Shown piece after piece: positions 45,026 to 57,090 of a DNA stretch of 64,000 nt. Below the pieces are notes generated by a model. It made no database searches. It was not told the DNA's origin and was given only the letters and a program-made list of their open reading frames with translations. The stretch's first letter is position 1. The number at the start of each line of letters is the position of its first letter. The position numbers and the translations under genes were made by a program. The stretch is from the NCBI GenBank assembly GCA_015680905.1, contig CM027381.1:19197501-19261500 (forward strand). Reading direction: 5' to 3'. Origin of the DNA: Coptis chinensis (taxonomy: Eukaryota > Streptophyta > Magnoliopsida > Ranunculales > Ranunculaceae).

Positions 45026-46424
45026 AGAGATTTTACTTGAGGGTGCTACTGAATCATGTTAGAGGACCAACATCATATGAGCATCTGCAAACTGTTGGAT
45101 CTAATATATGCCCTACATTCAAAGAAGCTGCTGAAGAATTGGGGTTGCTAGAAAGGGATAATGATGCTCACCAATGTTTGATTGAAGCATCAAGAAAAAG
45201 TATGCCATCTTCTCTACGAAAATTATTTGTTACAATTCTAGTATATTGTAATCCTATCAGAGTGCGTGATTTTTGGAATGAATTTCATAGCTATATGGCC
45301 GAAGATTACGCCTTCAACGAGTTTGAACACAACATATGTGACAGATCGTTAGATAAGCGAACTTAAGGTGTTGTTGGAATAACATGGGCAAAAAAATTCA
45401 GCTTACGATTTGCCTAAAATGACAACGAAGCAAGTTTACCAAGATAATATATCAAGTTTGGTCACAGAGGAACTTCCTATTCCTGTTACTTCAGCGGATC
45501 TTTCTTCTATAAGTAAACTTAATAATGAACATAAAATTGCTTTTGAAAAGATTATTAGATCTGTTCAGCAGAGGGATGGTGGTGTATACTTTGTTGATGG
45601 GCCTGGTGGGACAGGTAAAACATACTTATATAAGTCCATTTTAGCAAAACTCTGTGCCGACGGACAAATTGCTATTGTAATAGCTACATCGGGAATTGCT
45701 GCTATAATGATGTCTGGAGGTCATACGACCCATTCAAGATTCAAGATTCCAATTCCAATTACATCCATTTCCACTTGCAAAATAAGCAAAGATGGCAATT
45801 TAGGAAGTTTGTTACGGCAGGCGAGCATACTGATATGGGATGAGGTTATGATGGCACATCGTTATGCATTTGAGGCACTCAAGACAACTTTAAAGGACAT
45901 CACAGGCAGTGAATTACCTTTTGGAGGGACAATTTTTGTTATGGGTTGATATTTCCATCATGTGCTACCTGTTGTTCCTCATGGTACAAGGGAACAAACT
46001 ATTGATGCACGTATTAGAAGCTCACCACTTTAGGAAAAAGTTCATGTTTTATGTCTAAAGGAAAACATGCGAGCTAAAAATGATCCGCTTTTGCAAAGTT
46101 ACTGATGGACATTGGAGATGGGATTCAGCCAATTATTTATGAGGAAGACATCATTGAACTGCCGAAAGATATTGTCATTCCATGGGAGAATGGGCATTCA
46201 CGTCTGAAGCTTATAAATGGGATCTTTCCAGGATTAGATGGAAATGCTGGTAACATATACTACATGATTAGGAGGGCAATAATAACTCCTAAGAATGATA
46301 CTGTGCATTTATTGAATGATGAAATAATTGATCGATTTCCAAGTGAAGAAGTCACATATTACTCTTTTGATTCAGTGTAGAATGATTCTCGTGGTCTGTA
46401 CCAGCAAGAATACTTGAATTCTAT
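45026..46424 (+). pseudogene. Helitron PIF1-type helicase part of the decayed RepHel gene
   Basis: The gene resumes with GERFYLRVLLNHVRGPTSYE and 'CPTFKEAAEELGLL' (45010-45366). The helicase core follows: 'VDGPGGTGKTYLYKSILAKL' (Walker A), 'IVIATSGIAAIMMSGGHTTH', 'ILIWDEVMMAHRYAFEALKT' (Walker B), all in 45410-45949. 'DIIELPKDIVIPWENG', 'ITPKNDTVHLLNDEIIDRF' and 'QQEYLNSIYPSG' follow in later pieces. Stops at 45367, 45947 and near 46034 and 46380 break it. A LINE fragment follows the last recognisable residues at 46438, and its right-hand duplication directly adjoins a gypsy element at 47198. Confidence 0.88.
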
Positions 46425-46437
46425 CTATCCCAGTGGT
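46425..46437. repeat. left 13-bp target duplication CTATCCCAGTGGT of the LINE fragment
   Basis: Repeated exactly at 47185-47197. Both copies border the LINE fragment, and the left one lies in the Helitron helicase coding sequence. Confidence 0.9.
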
Positions 46438-47184
46438 ATTTTTTTTTGCACACAAGTAGGGATATTTTATTAATCTAATAAAGAATGTTACATTGAGAGT
46501 AGAAAGCTTACATCCAAAATAAGGTGAAAATAGTAGTACTTCCAAGTTTAGTTAAATCAGTAGTAAGTCATATAGGGGCTTTCTAGGCTAGTGACATAAC
46601 TTGGTCTGGTAGAGCTCCACTGCTCCTCACCTTGGTTCATAGTTGATCCCATCTTGGCTACTACATCAGTGCCAAAATTTGCTTCTCGGTAGGTATGTGA
46701 CAGTCTCCATGTGGTGAGTTTTTGTGTTGCTCGAAGCCATCTTGCTTTGAGCACCCAAGGAGCATTGTCCCTACTAAGAGTTATGATAGCAGCCAGTGAG
46801 TCATTTTCTATCCATAAATGATACCATCCATTTAACACTGCTAGTTCCACTGCCAAAACAATGGTGTATCACTCCGCTTTGAAGTTTGTGGTAATCCCAA
46901 GCCCATAGGCCTTGGCACCAATAACCTGGGTCAAGTGGTCTCTAAAGATGACCCCAGAACCTCCATTCCCTAGATTTCCAGCAGAAGAACCATCAGTATT
47001 GGCTTTGATTACACCAGCTTCAGGTGAGGTCCATCTGACTTCTTGTATGCTTCTATCTCGTGCTCTACCCCTGATGTTGAATGAGTGAAGCACTTCCAAG
47101 TCTTCTAAAGAGTTAAACATATACCCAGAAGCTATCCTGCTTGAGGCTTGAGCAGCTTTAGTCACTTCGTTCTTGATAAGGGCC
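46438..47184 (-). mobile_element. 5'-truncated LINE with RNase H domain
   Basis: On the minus strand the frames 47165-46869 and 46856-46557 form one RNase H domain separated by a single stop. Landmarks are WTSPEAGVIKANTDGSSAGN (first Asp), GGSGVIFRDH, 'NFKAE' (Glu), 'AVELAVLNGW' and 'IENDSLAAIITL' (Asp), ending 'EANFGTDVVAKMG'. This is the C-terminal RNase H of plant L1-type LINEs. It ends in a T-run at 46439-46448 (poly-A on the minus strand), and a 13-bp duplication flanks the insert. Only the last 750 bp of the LINE are present, the usual product of incomplete target-primed reverse transcription. Confidence 0.9.
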
Positions 47185-47197
47185 CTATCCCAGTGGT

Positions 47198-48780
47198 TGA
47201 TAAGTGCTCAAAAAGTGCAATTTAACCCCCGATTATGCCTCTTGTTTAGCCATCTTAGTGGACTAATAGTGTTTGTAAGTTATGTTTTATGATTCTACAG
47301 GTGAAAGAGAGAGTTTTGTGGAATATTAGAGAAAAAGGGGTAAAACGGAGCAATTCAGAGCATTAAGGATCACATGGGAAGCCCGTGGACAATCATGGAG
47401 AAGGCCAAGGAATTGAAGCTATTAAAGATGCGACTTTGACCTATTTTAAAGCCTATTTGGAAGCCCAAGGCCAAATGATTCATTGCTTGGACCAAAGCCC
47501 GCAAAAGAGGATAGAAGGATAGAGCAAAAGAGGGAAAATAGACTTCGGCGTGCGGGTCGCAAGGATCGTGCATCCAGACCTTGATGAATGCGTCTCGAGG
47601 CCGAGACGAAGGATTGTGCATCCAGACCTTAATGCTCACGCCCGAGACCTTAAGGATCGTGCATCTAGATGCATGAAACGACACTGTAGCCACTTCCTTC
47701 TCAGTTTTGGAGACAAAGTTGGACTCTGAAAGAAGTTGATTTGTATTAGGAAACAAATGGCGGTTTGGAATGCTTCTAGAACTCATTGTAACCCCTATAA
47801 ATAGAGGACCTAAGTGCCTCATGTAAATTGCCAATTCACTTATACTCTTGTCTCTGGAACTTGAGGCAGAGAGAGATTAATAATAAAATATTCGGTTTTA
47901 ACTAGTCGAGTCTTAATAAATTAGTCTATCTAGTCTTATGTTTTTTGACTCTTCTTCTTCTCGTTCTTCGTGTTCTTCCTTCTTTATGGAAGACTAATCT
48001 TCTCCTTCAAGGAAGGAGATGAAGCCGGTGCTTAGGGTTTGATGATTCTTCTGGATCATGGTGTTCTCTAATTAGGTTAGTTCTTTATGTTTTTAGTTAT
48101 TAGTTCCATTGCCCAGACCAGGGGATGGAAGTATAGATTAAGGTTTTTGTTTATTGCAATCGAATATCATGCTAGTTTAGGGTTTTATTTATTGCAATTG
48201 AAAATTTGCTAATGACATGCTTTTATTTATTATAATTGAATATAATGCTAGAATAGCGTTTTATTTATTGTAATTGAATATTATACTATTATTCTATACT
48301 TTTCTTCTAGTTGTGTAGTGTTTTAGAGTAAGGGAAGTATTCATTGTGTTTGCCTTAGATGATGATTCATTGAATAGCTGCCCAAGCTCACATAAAAGGA
48401 AAGAAGATATTAATAGCATAAACATAGGAACAACCTTAAGTAGAGTTATTCGTTAACGATGTTTCGTCCAAGAGGGCATCGGCACTCGCTCGATTGCATA
48501 ATTGTAGTTTACTTGTGAGAACAACCATAAAGCAAAAGGTCATTGAATCAAAAGTATTGGCGGATTCTAATCTCTTGAATTCCCTCTCTTATAAATTCTC
48601 AATAGTTTAGTTAGTTTATTTTAGTTTAGCATTAGAATCTACAATATCTATAATCATAGTTTTTAATCCCTTAAACCCCCTTTCCAGTCCTGTCCTTCAT
48701 ATAAACATGCACTTAAATGTGGAACAATATCCTACTTATCCTTGACTTATTGAGGGATAATTAGGTTTTGATACGCTTCT
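47198..48780 (+). repeat. probable 5' LTR of gypsy element 1
   Basis: It starts with TG and lies between the insertion border and the tRNA-Asp-like primer site. The right border is only approximate because no second LTR copy is in the window to compare. The 154-residue minus frame at 47370-47834 is not a gene. A degenerate 40-55-bp tandem repeat (…GATCGTGCATC[C/T]AGA…) occurs at about 47565-47670. Confidence 0.5.
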
Positions 48781-48854
48781 ATTTTGTTCAGCGACCATCG
48801 TCTATCTACATCATCCATATACCATCTCATATACACAGAAAGAAGCTTGTCAAA

Positions 48855-48868
48855 TGGCACCGCTGCCA
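48855..48868 (+). other. primer-binding-site-like sequence (tRNA-Asp) of gypsy element 1
   Basis: TGGCACCGCTGCC resembles TGGCGCCGTTGCC, the complement of the plant tRNA-Asp 3' end, with two mismatches. Gypsy element 2 has the same kind of site in the equivalent position. Confidence 0.55.
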
Positions 48869-49437
48869 TTTTAAGTTGTTTGTGTTTAACGTTTTCTTTC
48901 AATATTAGAATTTTGGATCTTGAGGTAATTTTAGCCGCATCATCCATCCTTTTAAGAAAGAAAGAAACTTGAAGGACATCTCGAAGACAAGATCTACCAT
49001 CCAGATTAGTCGAATCTTCATTCTTTTTATTTCATTCTTAGTGTAGTTGCATCATAGTTTAGTTTTATTGCTTTATAGTATAATTGCATTTAGGACCTTT
49101 TCAACAATTGAAGTTGTAAGCCAACACAACAAAACATCAAACTCTAGTGTTTCTTGTCTGAATCTTGACAAATGGACTATCGTCTGTGGGCCGTGGTGTT
49201 TAAGCAATCCAAGTGATTCACCATAATCCTAGAAGAGACAGCTTTAGACAACGGGCGAGATACTAGCTGCAAAACCCAACCTAGTTGAAGGAAAGTAGTT
49301 TTATTTTTATTTTTAAAAATCCAAAAAATTAGTATAATTGCATTTTAGTATAACTTAGAATAGTTGCATATTAGTTTAATTGCATTCAAGCATAGTAGGA
49401 TAGTATTTCGTCATCTTTGCATAGCATTTTCTAGTGT

Positions 49438-50640
49438 ATGCCCCGTTGTCCCAATCGTCGTCTAGTAAGAACACAACAGTGGACAAGGTTTAACAACCGA
49501 CTCACAAGAATACTAGACGAGATTGATACAATGGCCGCATGCAATGATGGAGGTGTTGTGGACCTGAATAATCCTGAAGCAATCCCACCATACAAGCACA
49601 ACAAAGGAAGAAGCTGTGCGATTTCTATTGGCCAATCATTGGAGACCCACCCAACAGTATTGTTTTTCCAGAGACAGAACCTAACCAGTTTGAACTTAGA
49701 GCATCAGTAATCTCTATGCTTCCAAAGTTCAATGGTTCAGACAATGTTCAACCATATAATCACATGAACATATTTCTATCAGTCTTCAGAACTTTCAAGA
49801 ACCAGAATATCAAAGATAAGAGTATCAAGTTGATTATTTTTCCTCTCTCACTCGAAGGTAAAGCCTCCGAATGGTTAACTGCACATCCGATCAATTCAAT
49901 AGACAACTGAGAGAAGTTGAGAATGAATTTTATGAACAAGTTTTACCCACCCCAGAAGACTGATGCCATGCAGGAAGCTATCATCAATTTCAAAGGAAAG
50001 GCGACTGAAGAATATCATTGTAGTTGGGACCGATTCAACAATCTGCTAGTCTCATGTCCACATCATGGATACGACAAGAGCACACTGGCCCATTTTTTCT
50101 ATCAAGGACTCTCGATGATGAACAAGCAGATGATACAGTCAATGCACAAAGGCAAGTTTACATCAATAGATGGAGAGGAAGCTTACAACTTTCTCAAGAA
50201 TTTAGCTGAAGAAACACAATAATGGACTACTAGCAACAAGGATGTAGCTAGAATGGAGGGGGAGCCAAAGCAATTTCATTACCAAGCACATGAACAATCA
50301 GATCAAGAACGGAAGTCTACATTGGCAAGTCTAGCCACCAACATTGAAACTCTGAGTAAGGAATTCAACTAGTTCTCCATGAATCCCTCCAAGATAGTCT
50401 CAAGCTAAATCTCTCCCAATCATGCAAGCTAGCCGATACTACGAAGTCTGTTCGGACACTTCCCATGTAACTCTAGACTGTCCTGGTTACTATCAACATG
50501 CATCAGTTGGAGAGTACAATATAAACTCATTTCAGAGGCCCAACCAAGGTGGTAATAACTTTCAAGGCAATTATTGGAGACAGAATACTGGACCCCCAGG
50601 TTCCCAAGATCAAAGTTATATTCCACAGACAAGTTAAGCT
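49438..50640 (+). pseudogene. gag of gypsy element 1
   Basis: Gag landmarks come in successive frames: 'PRCPNRRLVRTQQWTRFNNR' start; LPKFNGSDNVQPYNHMNIFL and 'LEGKASEWLTAHPINSI' (49716-49910); 'MNKFYPPQKTDAMQEAI', 'YHCSWDRFNNLLVSCPHHGY' and 'FYQGLSMMNKQMIQSM' (49917-50222). A degenerate CCHC knuckle 'CSDTSHVTLDCPGYY' follows in 50422-50637. Stops separate the frames, so no full-length gag can be made. This type of gag packages the retrotransposon RNA in virus-like particles in the cytoplasm. Confidence 0.85.
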
Positions 50641-50900
50641 TCACAGTTGGTTCCTCAACAATAATTATACTCTCAACAAAATTTCAATACAAATGAAGAG
50701 TTAGTGACTGATCCTAGGAGAAATTATGCCACACCTGCCAACCTGGAGAATGCTATTACTTTGCTATCATAGAAAAATCAGAAGTTTGAATGTGTTCTAG
50801 AGCTTATTGCACAGTCTTAGCTCAATCTCCAACAATCTCAGGCAAGTCAATATTCTAGAATGGAGTCTCTAGAAGCTAAGGTCGACCAACTCACCACTGC

Positions 50901-51746
50901 TTGTCTGTAAAGACACAAGCCACTCAACCTAGCTTATTAGAACCAATATTGAGGAGTGAAGATGTGTGCCACATTAGGACAACTTCTAGTACTGATCATC
51001 TCCATGATCATGTCAGCTCAGTTACTACTCTCAGATCAGGATTGAAGATAAACAACAAGGTTGACTTACCTTCTCATGATGACATTGCTACAGAGCAATC
51101 GGTCAAGATTTCAAATGAAGTTCAAAAGGAAGTGGGAGAAATCCTTTCAACTCCCATTTGTCAAGATAACCAAGACAAGATATGCAAGAATGCCAAAGAG
51201 AAAGAAGAGCAAACACATGCTGATGTGTTTGTACCAAAGACACATTTTCCTATGTTTTTTGCTCAAAGCAAAAAGGACAAGCAATTTTTAGAGATGAAGG
51301 AGGCATTTGAGAAAGATAACATCAATATCCCCTTTCTCAAAGCGATCAAGCAGTTGCCATCATATGCCAAATTCTTGAAGGAAGCATGCAACATTACTCA
51401 TGTTCCAAAGCGAGCAATTCTAGCTGGACAAACAACATCTGTTATCCATCAGCAAGCTCCAGTCAAGCTCAAAGATCCAGGAAGTCCTACAATATCATGC
51501 AAGATAAGAGAAAAATTCACAGATAATACTCTTTTAGACCTTGGTGCTAGTGTTAATCTCTTGCCATATCATGTGTACCAAGCGTTGGGCCTGGAGAACC
51601 TAAAGCCTACAAAAGTCAAATTGAAGTTAGCTGACCGTTCTACCAAAATTCCCAGAGACATAGTTGAGGATGTTCTTGTTCAAGTAGCCGATTTCTACTA
51701 TCCAGTGGATTTCATTGTGATAGATGATAAGCATCCAAAACTGTAA
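50901..51746 (+). pseudogene. protease region of gypsy element 1 pol
   Basis: A 281-codon frame has a low-complexity linker, then FAQSKKDKQFLEMKEAFEKD, 'INIPFLKAIKQLPSYAKFLK' and the aspartic protease segment: 'TLLDLGASVNLLPYHVYQAL', GLENLKPTKVKLKLADRSTK, 'ADFYYPVDFIVID'. DLGAS is the variant active-site DTG/DSG motif usual in Athila/Tat elements. The frame ends right at the border with element 2, before any reverse transcriptase, so the polyprotein is truncated. Confidence 0.88.
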
Positions 51747-53620
51747 TATTAAACCCCGAGAGACATAGCATTTTGGTCGATTATGTGTTTAATAATCATG
51801 TAATAATTATATTTTCGTACTTTTGCAGGTTTCCGCAATTAAAATGAATATAGTGATAAAACATGCATCGGCACGTGAATACGGGAATATTTGAGTTTCC
51901 CACTCGACCCGTGAAGTCGAAGTTTCCAAAAGAATGAGAACCGGTCGCGGAACGGGCCCACATATATGAAGAAGCAAAGAAATTTCCAAGCTCAAATCGG
52001 ATAAATCTAGATGCCGACGTTGGCTAGTGAAAGCTGCTAATCACAGAAATACGGGAATATTTGGAATTCCCACTCAATCCCCGTGAAGCCCAACAAAGCC
52101 CGACTAGAGCGAAGTTCCCAAAAGAACGAGAACCGGTCGCGTAACGGGCCCCACATATATATAAAGAAGGAAACTTCGAAGCTCAAATCGGATAAATCTA
52201 GGTGCCGACGTTGGCTAGTGAAGCTGCCATAAATAATTCGGCGAACTTAACTCGCAAAAGGACAAAAAGTCGTAAAAACGCCAAAATCGGCGCCGCCACT
52301 GGACACACTAAGTGGACACACCCTGCAGGCCCAGAAGGCATGATGAGTCAGCGTTGGCAGGTGGCAAATGATGGTTTCAAATTGATACCACCTGGCAAGA
52401 AAGAAGATACGCACTAATTCAAACCGTGGATTTGAATTGAAATTAGCTAACAAACGAAACTTAAAACAGCTAAAAGGCTAAAAGATAAACATATCAAAAC
52501 AAAACTTTGATTCTCAAAGTTTTGAACAAATAAATCAGCTACCGGCCAAAAGCAAATTAAAATCATTCACGGATGGTCATCCTATGATGCCTATAAATAT
52601 GAAGGGGTCGCCTTCATTATGAGGCCTTCAGCATATTAATGCTTTAGCTACGTTTAGTTTTCTTTCTTCAAGACTTACCTTCCACCATTTTTATTTCAAA
52701 GCAATTTTAATACGTAAGTTATTTTACCCTTAATAACAGCTTATTTCTTTTCTTGTTTAATTTATGTCCCCGCATTTATTTACTTAATGTATATAGCAAG
52801 TTTTATTATTCCTTCTATGATGATGAAGTTATCCCCCTCGGGGGTGGTTATCTTTGCTTTCGTGTGAAAACGGATTGACTCATTAATATTCTAGAATCAC
52901 TACTTAGGAAGTAGGCATAAAATTAACATCCGTCCCCAAAATGATCGAGATTGTACAAAGTTGAGGCCGATGCTCGAAGAATCAGCTTCGCGATCAAAAA
53001 AATGTCTCGCAAGACGACTCTCCAGTGTGTCGCCCGACCTCCAATTCGGGTCATCGGTGATGTGAACTTGTACCGGGAGCTGAAATAATATACCGAGAGA
53101 GGAGGTATTATCGAAACTCCTTATGCTAGTGAAATGCGACCTAGAGATGTGGGCATGCACTAGGATCAATATTTCGACGCCGTCTCCTAAACGAGGCTAA
53201 TTAGAGAGATGTAGTGATTTAGTAATAAAACTGTTGAAAAATGATTCTTGCATGAGCATGATTAACTCTCTCCTCGTTTCTACATTTTGTTTACCTATAT
53301 ATAATCGCCAGAGTAATTTATTTTATTTGCATTACCGTTATTTTAATTAAAACCAACTAAAAAGAAACCTAAAAATCCTACTCACTTAAAGTTGTAATTT
53401 CGGTTGTGAACCTATCCGAGCCCTAAGGTTTGGACGATCCCTTACTCGACCTATCCTACCAAAACCCACGGAGTAAGGTAACTTGACTAAAACGCACGAC
53501 TATATACGGACGTTGGAATTTGGACTTTGATGTGGACTTCGGACTTTGATTTGTGGACCTCGGACTTAAGAAAATAAGTAATCAAAACCAATAAACAAAC
53601 GTGTGTAAAGAGCGTTTTAT
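51742..53620 (+). repeat. probable 5' LTR of gypsy element 2, with an internal ~170-bp tandem duplication
   Basis: It runs from the TG at the element border to just before the primer site. Two diverged copies of a ~170-bp unit (51880-52038 and about 52050-52226) share TACGGGAATATTTG, GAGAACCGGTCGCG, CGGGCCC, CACATATAT, AGCTCAAATCGGATAAATCT and GCCGACGTTGGCTAGTGAA. A TATA-like CTATAAATATGAAGGGG follows at about 52590 and may be the promoter. The second LTR is not in view, so the borders are inferred. Confidence 0.55.
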
Positions 53621-53624
53621 CAAA

Positions 53625-53642
53625 TGGCGCCGCCGCCGGGAA
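53625..53642 (+). other. primer binding site of gypsy element 2 (tRNA-Asp)
   Basis: TGGCGCCGCCGCCGGGAA agrees at 15 of 18 positions with TGGCGCCGTTGCCGGGGA, the complement of the plant tRNA-Asp 3' end. This primer is characteristic of Athila/Tat-type gypsy elements. Confidence 0.8.
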
Positions 53643-54942
53643 GGACTCGACTTAACGTAATAACTGGAATACATCCATAAAACCCTCCCTTTATCTCATC
53701 ATTTTTAATTTTCATTTCATTATAATACTAACTCTTTACCGTAATTTTTCTACTAACAAATAACCGTGGAGCCAAGTTTGTTTATTTTCATTAGCACAGT
53801 CTAAGTACTCGTGAGGAATTTGAAGTACTAAACAGACAAAAGAGTCTCGACGACCTGAATTAGTAATCAAGAGAAACTAACCTCGAGTATCAACACTCCG
53901 GTTTTCGTGTACTGTGCCACTTTCCTTTTCAAGACTCTTTTGGGCACTTTAGTCCCGTTTTTTTCTAGTAAGCATAAGCTTGGGAGTAGTCGATCGCTAT
54001 ACGAGGAATCGCTGGGGGCCTGTGTTTCAAACTCTTAAACTCCTCAAACTTTGTCGAGGATATTATTTGCTATAACCCGTTTTACCTCGTGATATTTGTA
54101 TGTTGGCATGAGAACTCTCGGCATGTAAAGGTGGTTCGTCATCACATATTCACGTAACACAATTAATATGATTGAATATATTTTGATATACGTGGCGGCC
54201 AAACCACCGCTTAGAATATTTTTGTATGTGTATGTTACATCAATTCACGACGCGGTATTCAATTGCATGAGTTCGTTCTCGACATTCCCTAGCTCACGAT
54301 AACTTACACATAGTTTGCACGATAGGTAATATAGATTTGCATGGGTAGACTTTCTAATGAACTAGTATATGTTAGTTAGTTTCTATTTTAACATCTATCG
54401 CTTTTAATTGCATATTTCGTAATCACGCCTCCATAATACACTAATTACATAAATAAAAAAAAAAAAAAATCATAGTAATTAAAAATTTCATCTAAATCAT
54501 CTTAATAACACCCCGCATAATACACCATCATAAATCATCATCCTATTCCATCGCTGCCTAGGAAACTTTGAGAAAAAAATTGAGGTTGCCTAATTAAAGG
54601 AACGCTAGCACGTAACAACCTCCCTCAATTCTCTCGTAACCCGGCTGCCGGAATATTCACACGCTATCCTAGCTTCCCCGCCGAAGTTAGCAATACCAGA
54701 AGACGCGGCTTCAACTCCCTCCTTCCTAACTTCTAAAAACTCGGTCATTATTCGCTCCTTATGAGCACTAAATTAAAATTCATATTTGTATGAGACTACG
54801 GTCCGTAAACATAAGGAATTAGAACTTACATATCATCGCCGAAAATACAAGAAACAACTGCTTATGTTATCTCCTAGGCATAGTTCCTCCTCCTCAGAAA
54901 TCAACCTCACAAACATCTCCGTTTCCATTATCTCCTTTAATT
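53643..54942. other. untranslated leader of gypsy element 2
   Basis: 1.3 kb between the primer site and the gag start, with no open frame of note. Such long leaders are common in this lineage. Confidence 0.5.
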
Positions 54943-55600
54943 ATGGCTGAAGAAAATCACAAATGGAGAAACCCTTTCGATTTCTATATCGCCCTACGGG
55001 AAGGACTCCGCTTCCCTCGCATTAAACTCGATCGCGATTGTAGGTGATTTTCAGATTCCGCCAAACATTTTCGATTTGTTACTGCTTACCATGGTTTAGA
55101 CCATGAAAACCGTGACAATCATCTTCGCCGGATGCAACAAGTAGTCACCACTTTCCGCCATCCGGACCGTTACCAACTAACAAGTCTTGCTTAGGTTGTT
55201 TCCCTTCACTTTAGCCGATAAAGCTTCGGTTTGGTTCACGGACAAGCGCCGCAATCCATTGACACATGGGCCAAACTTGTTCAAGCATTCATGATAAAGT
55301 TCTATACTCGTAAGAAAAACTACAGAAATGCTTCAAAAGATTCAATTCTTTTCGCCAAAGACCCCTGTGAATCCTTTTCGGAAGCGTGGAGCAGATTTTA
55401 TCGATCTACTTCTCGAATGTCCCCATCATCAACTCGACATCGCAGTATTAGTCCGTTTCATTCTTTAATGGTCTCTCCGACCATCAAAAGGAAACATTAG
55501 ATATCATGAACGGCGGTTGTTTCATGGACAAGGGCGCCATCGAAGCATACACTTTTCTTGAGAAACAGGCCTCACGGCACCCATCGGGGAAACACCGATT
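54943..55600 (+). pseudogene. gag of gypsy element 2
   Basis: The ATG at 54943 begins MAEENHKWRNPFDFYIALRE and stops after about 33 codons. The gag core resumes as 'DTWAKLVQAFMIKFYT' and 'FAKDPCESFSEAWSRFYRST' (55231-55500), matching the family pattern KFFPPSKT… GESFYEAWERFK. Frame breaks make it non-functional. Confidence 0.75.
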
Positions 55601-56870
55601 CTTCTAGATCTTCTAAAGACACTCCTACCAAAGTTACGCCTATGTTTGAGGTCAAACCCGATCCGAATTAAAAACTTTAATCGAGTCCCTAAACAAAAGG
55701 TTGATGCTCTTTCAAGACAAGTAAATGAACAAAACCCAAAACAGTCATGGGTCGCCAATGCTTCCCCATGCCCTCTTTGCTTAAGTCCCGAAAGCACGCC
55801 GATTCTTATTGTCCTTTGGTATACGAAAGTGTGCTCCCCAACCTTCCAAGAGGTTTGTGCTTTCAACATCCCTAATGCACCTTGGCGACAACATCCGAAT
55901 TTAGCTTGGGCACCCCCGCCCAACAACAAGCTCCCTCGGTGGCAACAACGTTCTCGCACGACCACCCGCGAACTACAATTCCTATCGCCAAGGAAATCCT
56001 CCACAATTTCAGCAAGGGCAAAGTAATTTTCCCAATAACGCAAATATGGGATACCAAAACAACCGCGAACCTTGTTCCCGCTTAACCAAGGATATGGCTA
56101 CCAAAATCAACCCGTGAATAATAACCGTGGAACTAGTTCCCGCCGCTCCCTTGGTATAATCCATACCGATAAAACGGTGAAACTTTCCCCGACATACATG
56201 AATCACGTAATCAAATCCTAGCTTCTATCCAACAGTCTCTTCACTGTTAGCTCAGATAAAGTCAAAAGGGCGGTTCCCCGCCAAGCAGTTCCAAACCCTA
56301 AGCCTACAAACACCGCCTTTGAACTCAACAATGCACCGTGACCTAGTAATCCAAGCCGGGGTGAGGTAAATGCCATTACCACTATTCGCTCGGCCGAACC
56401 ATCGACAATAATATACGATGCCGACGAGGAATCGACGAAGCCACGACTAACGTCCTTCCAACTCCTACCTCACAACCTATAACGGATGAAGTGGTGCCAC
56501 CAAAATCTACACCTACGCCCCTAGAAAAGATACCATTGATCCTTGTACGCGCGATTCGGTCCAAAAGCTCCGTTCCCCGCCCGCTTGGTAAAGAACAAAC
56601 ATGACTTAACATTTTGATGAGATCCGCGGAAACCTTCAAAAATTTGACCATAAACTTACCTTTCCTAGATGCGCTAAAGCATTTGCCCAAGCATGCCAAG
56701 TTTTTGAAAGACATGTGCACCACCAAACGACGCACGAATGTACCTCAACAAGCGTTCCTCATCGGTAGTTTTTTCGATTACCACTACCAATGGTGTGGTA
56801 AAGTACAAGGACCTGTGTCGATTAACCTGTACCATGCACGTTAGGGCTTAACAAAATATACCGCCATCTT
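55601..56870. pseudogene. degraded gag-protease linker of gypsy element 2
   Basis: Proline- and glutamine-rich pieces (for example 'QVNEQNPKQSWVANASPCPL') lead to 'INLPFLDALKHLPKHAKFLK' near 56650-56712. The same conserved segment precedes the protease in element 1, so this is the normal linker. The 173-residue minus frame at 55522-56043 is a shadow. Confidence 0.6.
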
Positions 56871-56871
56871 G

Positions 56872-57090
56872 CACTTTTAGACCTAGGTGCTAGTGTTAAC
56901 CTACTTCCTTACTACTTATTTAAGCAGTTAGGTCTTCATGAATTGAAACCTACCAATATGACTTTGCAACTCGCGGATCGCTCCATTAAGTACCCAAAAG
57001 GCATAGTAGAGAACGTTATAGTAAAAGTCCAAGATTTTTACTATCCAATTGATTTTGTCATTCTAGATATCGGAAGTGGCCCGTGACTCC
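56872..57090 (+). pseudogene. protease of gypsy element 2
   Basis: The frame reads 'LLDLGASVNLLPYYLFKQLG', 'LHELKPTNMTLQLADRSIKY', then 'VQDFYYPIDFVILD', closely parallel to the element 1 protease (DLGAS active site). The two are clearly related but diverged in sequence, so the elements are different families or ages within one lineage. Confidence 0.85.

Larger units (their letters stand above)
47198..51741 (+). mobile_element. gypsy element 1 (Athila/Tat-like), truncated after protease
   Basis: It begins TGATAAGTGCTCAAAAAGTG directly after the LINE's right duplication. It has a putative LTR to about 48780, a primer-site-like TGGCACCGCTGCC at 48855-48867, gag, zinc knuckle and protease, and then stops abruptly where gypsy element 2 begins. 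Reverse transcriptase, integrase and a 3' LTR are not present in the window. The 3' part may lie beyond the right edge if element 2 is nested within it. Confidence 0.75.

Noticed and set aside
46557-47165. Host RNase H gene
   Set aside because: It is bounded by a 13-bp target duplication and a poly(A) tail and has an internal stop, so it is a LINE 3' fragment.
55522-56043. 173-residue minus-strand frame
   Set aside because: It is antisense to the degraded gypsy gag linker and has no recognisable domain.
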